From NCBI GenBank assembly GCA_029931535.1, contig JAQPZY010001675.1, positions 7,773,501-7,837,500 on the forward strand: a stretch of DNA of 64,000 nucleotides. Direction: 5' to 3'. This stretch comes from Margaritifera margaritifera (lineage: Eukaryota; Mollusca; Bivalvia; Unionida; Margaritiferidae). The notes beneath the pieces were generated by a model that made no database searches, was not told where the DNA came from, and worked only from the letters and a program-made list of their open reading frames with translations. Both the position numbers and the translations under genes were made by a program. Below, piece by piece: positions 37,701-49,700 of this stretch (position 1 is the stretch's first letter; every line of letters begins with the position of its first letter).

Positions 37701-40700
37701 AAGCTTCTGCTACCAACCTAGTTTCTTCCTATTCTGTCGACCTGGCAACCCCTTGTCATCGGCACTTGTGTACCCATTCTGCAAGATCTTCTGTAGTTCA
37801 TCACTATCATCTTCCTTGACATTCTTACCAGACTTAAACTTTTCTGTCTGCAATGATAAAAGAAAAAGGAGATGCACTTTAACATTGCTCCAAAGTTACT
37901 TAGAATGCAGCAAAAATACCTGCCTAAAATTACACTACCAATTATCCGCAGCCTTCAGACTTTTAAGTTCAGATTCATCCTTGTCGACTTCATTTTAGAA
38001 TATACTGTATCACAAACATTGAACAAATCTATCTTGTTACATATATTTCAGAATTAAATTCTCTTGTAGTCAATTAACTCTAAGTCATGAAAAGCAGGGC
38101 TGGCTAATCACATCCTGAAAAGGAATTGATTATTGATCCAGTTCTATTGATAATCGCTTTTTAATTGTTTTACTGTTAGTACTACAATTAAATTTTATGG
38201 AGTGGATCAGTGAATTAAATATATGCTGGTGGGCATACAAAGTGCACCAAACCATCCTATGTTGCACATCATGATCCTTTTGAATGACACCACTGGAGAT
38301 TAGCTTCAGATGGTCAAAAAAATGCTTTATTACTAAAAAAAATTCAAATGATTTGTTACTATGACATAGTATTATTAAACAGTATAGAAAAGACAAGAAC
38401 ACAGAGTCACCATCTTTGCTTCTCTATGGTAGGATCAAACAAAAAATTCTGAACTACATGAAAGTTTCACTCATTAGATCCAGATCTGCCGGTGCATTAT
38501 GCGATGGCAGATCTGGGTCTGTGCAGTTTGCAGTTGGACTTTTCTTATAAGTGAATACAGCTGGTATTTTTGAATAATCTCAAGAATCCAGCAATAAATG
38601 AGGCTATGTCTAAGGTGTAATCACAAGTTTAAATGGAATAGTAATCACAAGTTTAAATGGAATTGCTGCACTGTAAAGTGTATAGCCCACATTTTACATA
38701 AATATAGGTAAGTACCATATGTGCTCGCTTATAAGTTGATAACAACTGCAAACTGCAGACCCAGATCTGCTGGTGCATTATGCAATGGCAGATCTGGGTC
38801 TACGCAGTTGGTATTAGAAGCAATCAGTAGAAGATACAACATAGACTCTGATGTGCTGGCACATTATGCGATGACAGAGTAGGGTCTATGTGGTTTGCAG
38901 CTGGACTCAACATTATAAGCAAGCATATATGGTACCATGCATGGAAGATCAGATTTAAGAGACTTATTTTTTACAATGCACTGAATGTACAATAAATCTT
39001 ATATCAATACTAAGCTGACAGCTTCATGAAAAAAGTATGCATAGCTATAGAAATACTGTATGATGATAATATAATGTTTTTTGGAGAAAAGAAAGAATTG
39101 TTTTATTTTGCATTTGTGTTGGGTTTTTTTTTTATTCCAGAGCTTTTTTTCCTGAAGTAGATAAAACACAGTGAAGTGTCATCTAGGGTGAAGTGCACAT
39201 GAAAACTATAGGAATGCAAAATTAGTATTTTTCTGAAATACCATAGTTAACTGCAGATAGCAGCTGTTAGGCAGACACAACAGGCAGCAGTGATACAGAC
39301 ATAAGGGGTACAGAAAAGAAGTTGAGGAGCAAAAGACAATTTTTGTTGAAAGATGGGTGAATCTGTTTTTCTATTTAGTTTATTACAATGTGTATATTGA
39401 TAATACATTAAGACATGCTCTCCTGATTTACTTTGCCAAGCACAATCAAAAGACTTGGATAATGGACTGCAACTCATAAAAGAATAAAATTTAAAAAATG
39501 AAACTCACATCTACAATCATTTTTCCTCTTGTCTTCTTTCGTTCTCTTTGATTTGCTTTCTTCTGGATCTGTTGTACAACCTTTTCACGTGTTGTGCGAT
39601 ATTCAAGAGCAAATTCACTAACAATCTTACAAAACTGGTTCACTTTCAGTTCTTTAGCACTAGTTGCTGGAAGACCCATGTATAAAAGCAATTTGAAATA
39701 TCTGGAAATAGCAGATGAAGAGAGAAGAGAATACAAGTTTGGTAAAATATAGATGGACAATCACAAACAAAATCCTTCTTGAAAGCTTTTGTCATGGCAT
39801 ATCTTAAAATCTTCTACAATCCTACACAAGGTTCATACAGCCCTGAAAACATTATTTCTAAGAACTTTTCAAGAATTTTACCAGTTTTTCAAGGAGTATT
39901 TCCAAATTATATCACTATCTGGAAACATTGCTTGGAACAGCTTGTCTGTTTTTCCCCACACATGATATGAATGGGTGTCAAGTCACAGTTCTCAAAGTCC
40001 ATAATATTTCTGCTTTTAAACATCATCTTTTGTTGCACAATTATCAATAACGCCTGAAGGTAGAGCAGTCATGATGACAGTGATGGCGGGGGCATTGTTA
40101 ATCTTTCACTTGAGACAATGGGTAAAGTTCCAGAAGCCTCACTTTTCATCACAGTCCCATAAAATGAATGCAACATGACAGCAGACAAACTTGCATTTCT
40201 CTTGAGTATCTCACTTTTCATATGAGACTTGAGAGCACTTTCTCCTATACTAGAAATATCAAATATCTTGTCACAAGTCTTACGATTCCCTTTCTTATGT
40301 CTCCTTTCAACACTTTCACTCAACCGTAAAGTAGGTCACATTTCCATTTGTTTATTGTATACACAGCTCATAGTAGGTCAAGTGCGAGTTAAGTCAGCCT
40401 TCTGCACTGATGGTCCAATTACAGTGCCACCTATGCAAAGGGACAAAACTTGTACGAATACCTCCCAGTGTCATGTACTAATTAGCCAACTAAATTTTAT
40501 CATATTACACTCTTTTAAACAAAAAATTAAAACTTTCTTTTCTTTTTTAAATAAGATTTTAGCAATAGGGTTTTGACAGTAATTCAAGGAGGTTTGAAAG
40601 AAATTCAAGTAGTTTTTTCAGAAATTCAAGCACTTTTCAAAAACAAAACCCACTTTTTTTAAATTTAAGGACTTTTCAAGGCAACCCTCCGAATTCAAAG

Positions 40701-43700
40701 ACTTTTCAAGGCTGTATGAACATTGTTACATTTCTTATTAATAATTTTTTGGAGTTAAATAATTTTCATTCCAAGTAACTATTAAGCCACTGAAGCAATA
40801 TCATTAGCGAAAGCTGCATTGGTCACTAGATTTGCCAGTTTAAATAATTGAGCTATGATAACATATCTCTTCTTAATTCCAAGATATAGTAGGGGATAAT
40901 TGAAACAAATATCAAAATACAACGGATATTAAAATTATAACAAATTGAGCATTTAATGTAAGAGTCACAACATTGTCACTGCAACATATTTTATTCCCTG
41001 TAAGCTGCTGAACCATCTAGCTTATAAGATCCTGTCTGATCATGTTATACATTTAACTATAATTTACCAAATTTGGATATTTCAGAAATTTCAGAAAACC
41101 AGTTTTTTCTGGTAAAATATGTTTCTTCAATAATACTTACCCGATCATAATACCTTAGGATAACTACTACTACCTCGCAAATCCAGCCCTCCCAGGCTAA
41201 AACTTTTTAGCTAAAAAGCTAAATGTTATCTGCCCACCTAGGTGGCAGTTAGATAGAACATATTTTACTAGAAAAATTGGTTTCTTCAAATATGTTATCT
41301 GATCATAATACCTTAGGAGAATAGGTAAGAGGTGGAGGGAGTTACATACCCTTGCCCCAGAGAAGCCATCTCAGGTCCCCTAAGGTGTGTGAGACAGCTT
41401 ATAGATTACCCGACTGGAGAATACACTCCATATGTCAGGGAGTAGCTTCGAAAGGGAAATTTTTTCCCTCCCGCAAATCCAGCAAATTTGTGAAGCCACG
41501 TCCTTATGAAGCTCTCGAATAACCCGGGAAGGTAACCTGTTGTGCCATGGCTATAGGTCCTTCCAGGTCAAGCTGAGTCATTTGGGATGAAAGATCTCTC
41601 AGATAAAAGCTGAAGAAAGTGGACTCTGACCTCCATCCCACAGCATGGATAATGTCAGTTAGGGAACAGTTTCACTCAAATGCAATGCTTGTGGCGACTG
41701 ACCTAACGTCGTGAGCCTAATTGAGTAGAAAATTCATCTGATCTGGGGTAAGTTCTCAATATGTGGAGTGAATAACCCATTTTATCCAGGACGAAAGTCC
41801 TTTCCCTCTTTGTGGGGTAAGAAGAGGCAGGATTTCCCTCGGCTCACCGGCTCAGTCCTTTTCAAGTACTACTTCAGAGCTCGCACTGGATCCAGAGTAG
41901 ACAGGGATTTCACTACAAAAGTCTGATTCTCCATGGATGGGAGCCTGTTCTTGGCAATAAAAGCATGGGCCGTCATGAGTGATACTGACTCATCTTGTCA
42001 GAACTGCAAGTAGTTTGGGACAACTGACAGAGCATGTATTTTGCTGATTCTGTCTGCCATCACTAGATCGAGTAGGAAGCAGGTCTTATATGAGAGGTGA
42101 ACCAATGAAGCCCTTGAAAGTGGTTCAAACTGTATCTTATTTAGCCCATTTAGCACCCATGATAAGATTCCATTTTGGGCACAGAGCCAAAGTCTTTGGA
42201 CGTGTGAACTAGAAATTTAAAGGCAGATCAGATAGGTCTTGTTTTGTCCGACATCCTCTCTTCCATGATGATGCAGCATGTTGGAGATTGTGGAACGGTA
42301 GCCTTTCATTGTGATTGGTGCTAACTGTTTCTCGTCAAAGAGATATAGTAGGAAGTTAGCTATTTGAGGTCTTCATGCATTCAGCGATGCAATGTGTTCG
42401 CGCTCACAACAGTGTGCGAAATTTCTCCATTTCCCTCATATACTTTCAAAACAGAGGGCCATCTCGCTCAAGTGATTCTCTCCACCACTTGATGAGAGAA
42501 CTGTTTGTTCTTGAGGGCTTGTCTAATATGACCCAGACGTGCAGGTTCAATAATTCTGGATTGGGATGGAACGCCTGGTGTCAGGGTTGCTTGAGCAAAT
42601 GAGGAAATATCTCAATTTTTACCTGGGGATTTTCCGCCACTAGATTTATGAGGTCGTTGATCCATGATTTTTTCCTACTTGAGTGAAGCAATCACGATGA
42701 GGCAACACTCTGATTCTCTTGCTTTCTGTATCATGTTTGGAAACAGATGTGTTGAAGGGTGAGCGTATGAGCATATGCGTCCAAGCCGTTTCAATCTATG
42801 GAAAGAGCTTATACTGCTCAGGCCTTCAGATCTGGGGCTGGTGAGACAAAGGTTGGAGTTTTGCATCCTCCTTGTCACCAATAGATCCAACAGTGGTCGA
42901 TCCTAATGGGCACATATGTGAGTGAAAACCGAGGGATGAAGTGACTATTTTGCTTGTATTAGTTGATTCTTCTGGGAATAAGTCCGCTAATACATGTAGT
43001 CAGCCTAGAATATGACGAACTTGTCCATGGATTTGTCATTGAAGACACCAGCTTAGAAATTTCCAAAGAAGAATGCAAAGGTCTGGGGACTTCGTTCCAC
43101 CTTGCCTTCTGAGATAATTCACTACAGTGGAGTTGTCAGACAGAATGAGAATGCCCTTTCCATGTAGATTCTCCTGCCCACAATCGAATGCTTTCCGTAT
43201 GGCTTTCATTTCTAGGATATTGATATGCATAGACGATCTTGAGTAAGCCACTGTCCACTGGACTGATGGAAGGAGATGTGCATCCCAGCCCATTGTGCTC
43301 ATGTCCATACAAACTGTCAACTCAATGGTTATACCTGCCTGAGACCATCTGACATAAGCCAAGTGAGGTTCTCTCATTTCCTGAGATGGGGCCTCATATG
43401 CATTGAGTTCCAAGCTGCTAAGTTCTGCCGCCATTCAGACAACAGTATCATTTGTAATGGCCTCACAAATAGGCAACCTAGGACAATGATGTCCACTGTC
43501 CCATTGATTAAACCCCATAGGCGAAGGATTCTTGGGCTGAGAGATGACTCTTTGTAATAATTGAAGCCCCCAATGAAATGATTTCAATGCATGTTCCTGC
43601 AGGAGACATACTCTGTTCAGGAGGAATTGTTGGGCTGAAATAGGATTCTTGCAAGGATTGAAGCTAGCTTTGAAAAGATCGGCACTTAGATACAGTGGCC

Positions 43701-46700
43701 ATTTGGGTTCAGTACTGGGTACAGACCACATGATTGCAATGTGGAAGCCCATGTTATGGTGCTGGGGAGGGATATGGGACATTGGACCCCTGTCACCCAT
43801 CCCCTTAGGCGCAAGAAAAGGCTGCATCATAATATGTGATGGATGTATGTGATCCCCATCAGATGGCAAAGTTTAATCTTGATGAAACTGAACTATTGTT
43901 TCCTTCTTGGGACCAGGTTCATATCACTTACCAGTAACTGTCATTCCTGGCCTGGGTGTCCAGGACTGAACGTTGCCGAAATAAGACGTGATGGAGAATC
44001 CTGTAGCTGTTTGACATTGGTTGGTGATGGCATTAAATGGAGAAGGATCTGTAAGTATCAGACCTACAGAGATCCATAATAAATAGGAGTCTATCATGGC
44101 TATCAGCTGCCCTGGGTCCATAATAGCAACTGGGCACATGGCACTAACTGGCCATAGAGTGGCATGGAACCGTCGTGGTGCTATACAGTATGTCTTCACC
44201 AACTGGATGTCTTTTCCCAGTGAGGGTTTGTGTATAGATACAGGGATGGAATACATGGTATTAGATCATCGTAAGCAGTCCCCTCAGGCATATTGAAAGC
44301 TAAATTGGGTTAGGTATTGACTGTGAGCGATCTATCTGATGGCATGGAGATAAATTGGGGTGGAACAGTTCCCTTCTTTCTGCTTTTATCCATATTGATT
44401 CTTGAAAACTGTGGCTTTGAACTTGTATATGATCTGCAGGATTGTTTCCCCCAAGAAGAGCCCATATTAACTAGGTATGGTGGCACTATACGAAATATTG
44501 AACAGAGTAGTCAGGCCCATCATTCCACCTTATAGGCAAGATCTTCGGTATTGACCTGGTGCGATCTGATACGGATCGTGAATGCATAGGACCATTTTAT
44601 CCTCCATAATGTTATCAATTGTGGCACTGTCATGGGTAGACTGAGCCTTAGAGTGCCAGTGCACTATGTCAAGACAGTATACGGGATACTGATCAATGTA
44701 AGCAGACCCATAATTCAACATAATAGGCAGGACTGGCTTCATTATTAACCCAGAATGGTCAGATTCAGATGGGAGAGTCTGACAGTGACAGAACAGGGTC
44801 AATGTATCCTCTACAACCTTGTCAAATTCCTTATGGGATATGTAATCTACAAAACAATCCCTATTTGCACCATGCAAGATGGCATCTGCTTACTGATGAG
44901 GGCTTCGCCATTCCCATGAATGCTCTCCAAGTCAGCCACTCTACCCGACAGTGATAACAGCTGAACGCCGGTTGGTCTTTGTTGATTAGCATGTCAACAG
45001 ATGCTAGAACTCTGGACCAAGCTGTTGACGGAGAAAAATGAGAACAAAACTCTGATGGAAACGAACGAAAGACTTCCTCGATTGACGCTCGGAAGGGAGA
45101 GTCTTCTCTTGTCATGGTGAGATCTAGCAAAGACGATGGAGCTTGTGAGCCTACTTCATCATCTCTAGGTGAACGGAGTAATGCTGACGCAATGCTGATG
45201 CCTTCTGTGCAATCTGAGGTGAAGCTGTAGAGGATTGTCGAATGTCCTGATTGGGATACAGTTACTTCCAAATGATCATTAAGTGAGTACTCCCTTTGAT
45301 TGGCAAAGGCATGAGAACACAGTGAATCCATATCCTGTGTGTACTGGGGCACTAAACTGGGCATTAGGTGCACTGAGTGACCTGTGGCTGATCCATGAGA
45401 GTGCCTTGTGGTATGGAGCAGGCAGACTGGACAAAGACCTTCCATCTTTTGACTTAAATGGTAAGATCGACTGTGGCTGTGACCTGCTGCGATCTGAGAT
45501 GTATGGCAGAGTCCAGATGTGATGGAATAGGGCCATCGCAGTTGGCATGACATTGTCCAGTTCAATAAATTGTGATGGGGTACGGGATATTTGATCCATG
45601 TAGCCGGTCCATACATCTGAATGTGAGACAGTAACTGAGGTGGTTTGTTTTGATCTCGATCTCGTTCTATGGCAGGTGATAAAGGTGATGGGGTGTTAAG
45701 TAAATGGCCTACTGGTTCTGCCAAGAAAGGTTTATCATGATGTGGCGGTGAGGGAGGAGTTGGAGCTGTCTCTGACCATGATAGCTTGGAGTGCTTTATG
45801 GTTGATGAACCGTGTGGATTGCAATACCCATCGAGAAGCAAATCATTCACCGCCATGATGTCAGTGTGTATACTGATGACATCTTCACCCCTCAAGGTGT
45901 GCCTCTGTGCCTTCCCCCTTAGTACCCCTGATACTGCAGTCCATTGACTATCAGTCCACGATGTGCAAGTCTGACATTTGTAGATTGGCAACTGGAGCAA
46001 GCTACACATGTAGAGTGGTTGTCAGTCCCATGTTTCCAATGTTTACAAAGCTTACACTTGGTCTTGCCCATGGTCTAAATCTGTAAGACACAAAAGAGCA
46101 GACAATATATACAGGTGTAGCCTGGCCTAGCACACATCCTGCTTTACAAACTCAGGGAGTGTACATACAGAGCTACACACTATTAAAATTTATGTGTAAA
46201 AGGGTGCTCATGGCAGCCAATACAGTTACAGTATTGGAGCATCACTATTAACACTTACAAAGTAGATGCTAATATATCAATTCTAATAACAGTTATCTGT
46301 GGGAAAGGCCAATTGACTGCCTATACAGGTAAAATCACCAAAGCGTTGCTTATAGTAACTACGAAGTGGACACTACAATTAAACTATGCATAGAAAACTA
46401 CACCAGACCTGCACATATTCAAATACAGCTATAGCAATGAGGGGACACACTAGCAACCAGTGTAGGTACATACCAAGGATGCTGAAGTGTGTGATGATAC
46501 TGAAAAGACAGAACTTTGTCATCGAAGAAAGAAAGAAAAGTTGGAATTTATAAATGGAGTATACTTCCCTTCGAAGAGAACACTCCTCCAACTTGCTTTA
46601 AGGTGGAAAACTTCCAGAATACTTGTATGTGGATTGCGAGGCCTCTCTGTCTGTAGAGAGCGTGCTACTTGGCATGAGCGGAAGTAGTAACTGAAATATT

Positions 46701-49700
46701 CATGAGATTTTGCACCCATCACTGTATCAAGGGGGATCATTCTATCTGATTGCCACCTAGGTGGGCAGATAACTTTCAGCTTTTTAGCTAATAAGTTTTA
46801 GCCTGGGAGGGCTGGATTTGCAAGGTAGTAGTAGTTCTAAGGTATTATGATCAGGTAATGTATTTGAAGAAGAAATCACAGCCATTGCCCACAACTATTC
46901 CCTGTATATGACAGTAACAGCTATTAATTTATGTATATGACCCACATACAGTTAAATTAAACTAAATTCGAACTTCATGCTTGATATTCAAAGAATAAGT
47001 GTTCATTTAATCAACAGCATGTACACAAAAACTGATCAAAGTTCATCACCAAATATGAGGCAAGTCCAATAATGACTTTTAATGTGGTAAGTTGGGTGGA
47101 CACAAACCTATTTTGCCAAAATGAATGGGATACACAAGAATCTTGACTATTCAATGAATGATTTAAGTATTTGCAGTAATATATACAATTCTTTTTAGAT
47201 AAAAATCCTTACCTGGTCATTACTCGTCTATGTACAATTTTTAAGATAATAATTCTTTCTGCTGCATCAGCTAAAAATTCAGATAATCTGAAAAAGCAAG
47301 AAAAAAAAAAGTCAGTCAGTGGTGTGACTTTTAAATTAGGAATACATCAAATGAGATATGAATGCTATGGATTTATACAAAATTTTCAACTTCATTAAGT
47401 CACCTGATATGAACTAATGACATGAATTTGTTCATTTTTTAATGGCTCAAATGTTACCTTTTACTGATATCTTAATCTGGCATATATCTAAATGACAAAT
47501 TACAAAATAAACAAGAAATTGTTCTTCTAATTAATGTTAAAGCAAGACCTTACTTTGCTCCTGTTCTTCAATTGAAATCTGCGGTTATGTTTGACTAAAA
47601 CATGTTGTCTTTATCCAGCAAAATTGGGCACTAACTAAGACTAGTATAGATTAACCATTTCTCTTTTTTAAATTACTAAACCAATATTTTGGTTGGTACA
47701 TAGATTTGTGGCTGTACTTGAGGGGTGTCATATTTTCTAAATAGATGCACAATTTTACATCAGATCTTTAAATTAGAAAGCATTATATCAACAACAAGAG
47801 GCCCAAGTGGATCTGATATAGCTCACCTGGCTTAAATCTGCCTAATACCGTATTTACCGTATATCTTGGAACACCTTATATGTTGGGACACCATAAATTA
47901 ATTTTTAAAGTAATTTTTTTGTGCACTGTAAGTTCTGGGACAGATCGTTTTTTCGAGTCGTAAGTTTTGGGACACCTTTTGAGTTATAATATCGATGCTT
48001 AGCTGGTAAAAAAATCCACTCAAACTTATATTTTATTAAATAAATAAAATAAAAACCGCTGTCAGTGTTGTTTGTTTACACTTTTCTTCTTAACTGCAAA
48101 CTTTTCAAGAACAAAATTTGATAAATCTATGGGCAATATAGGAGACTAGATGTTTGCACTACGTACAAAATACATGCAAGTCGGAGCAACCCGTACTTGT
48201 ATTATATTTTGTTTTGCTGTATAAACACTGTTTGATGCAATAAAAGTTTTGAGTTGATTTATATTTGCCTTTTTCATAAGCCAGATCTAATTCCCAAGTA
48301 ATATTTCCTCAGTTATCTGCCAGTGCAAATCCCTTAGCTTGTAAAGGCAGCCTCACTTTGTTTTCCCAACCCTTTGATCAAGCCGCAAAGTTGGTACTTG
48401 TTCAGTGCCCTATATTCAGCTGACAGAATTTATCTGAACTTACTATGATCATGCCGCACAATTGACACCTGTTCAGTTGTGGCAAATCCTTTAATACTGG
48501 TACATTTCACAATGTATGCTCAAAGCGTCACTTACAGACCCTGACTGTTCCACTGTTTCAATTTATTTTGAAAATTCCTGTTAATACTGCTAAAAAGAAA
48601 CCAAAGTCGGCTTCCCTTGGTTGGCTGACTTTGTATATAAAAAATCTGCATGCTTAAAAGAATCCAAAGTCGGCTTCCAGGGTCTGCTTGCTTTGTAATA
48701 AAATAAACTTTGTATTTGATATCCTACTGGTAAGTTGAAACAATGAGTTTATTGCTCACTACCAGCTGTGTTTATTCATCACTCGGTCTTCTATTGTTTG
48801 CCATCTGTAATCATAACTGATACAAACAGGCATTGATGTCTGCAGGGTAAATAATATACATGGCATTACTTGTCCTTAAAAATACGTTCTGTATCCCATG
48901 CTAGCAAAAATATTGTCATTTGCTCTCATGGTGAATGTATTTCCTAATAATGATTTTTATTTACGAAATATTGTTATATTGTTAACCTGGATATAATACA
49001 CTCTTGGTTATTTTGCACCATACACCGTGTCATACGTGAATTGCTGGTGCCTTCAAGCAATCGGTTGTTATTTCTCTGTCTCTCTCTTTCTATTGTTTGT
49101 GATTTTGCTGGATCCAATTTTCAGTTTGATAATATACTGGTATTCAAACTTCTGAGGACAACCAAACATGATTCATTTATCTATATTCACGTCAATAAAA
49201 CAATGTGTCAATGTTGTTACCTGACATAAGCAATACACTCGACCGGTACTCTACATTACCGGACAATGTGATGTTAGTGGATACGTTAATGATAGTGGAT
49301 ACGTTTGTGTCTTTTATACATAAATTGCTTATGAAGAACAAAAAAGAGGAATAAATGGGAACAGTACAACGTTAGTTTCTTTCAGTTTATTATCAAATAA
49401 ACGTTTAATTTACCTTCCTTATTGTAACATGAAGTGCTGGAGGGGGGGGGGGGGGCAAATTTAACACAATTTGTTTCGGTTCTTAAGTTTTGGGACATAT
49501 GATCTAGTTGAAAAAAAGTTTAACCATAAGTTATGGGACAGGAACAAAAATCATTTATTTTATCTTGTCCCAAGATATATGGTAAATACGGTAGATGTAT
49601 AAGCGCAGTTGGTTGAGAAACCTGGCACAGAAAGACATTTTTAATTTAAATTTCTTCAAATTCTGTTGATTGGTTATTTAAAAAATGTTGTTTGAATTTT

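Larger units (their letters stand above)
41103..46880 (-). mobile_element. DIRS-type retrotransposon with inverted terminal repeats
   Basis: DIRS elements encode a gag-like protein, reverse transcriptase/RNase H and a tyrosine recombinase, have inverted terminal repeats and integrate through a circular intermediate without target duplication. Here, on the minus strand: ORF1 with a Cys-rich start (46069), RNase H (43434-43036), a post-RNase H block (about 42890-42600) and a tyrosine recombinase end (about 41720-41580). The inverted repeats at 41121-41259 and 46741-46875 and an internal complementary region at 41257-41330 complete the picture. Typical DIRS RT motifs were not found between 44900 and 43500, and stops and frameshifts occur, so this copy is likely inactive. 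It lies in an FHOD intron, in the same orientation. Confidence 0.88.
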
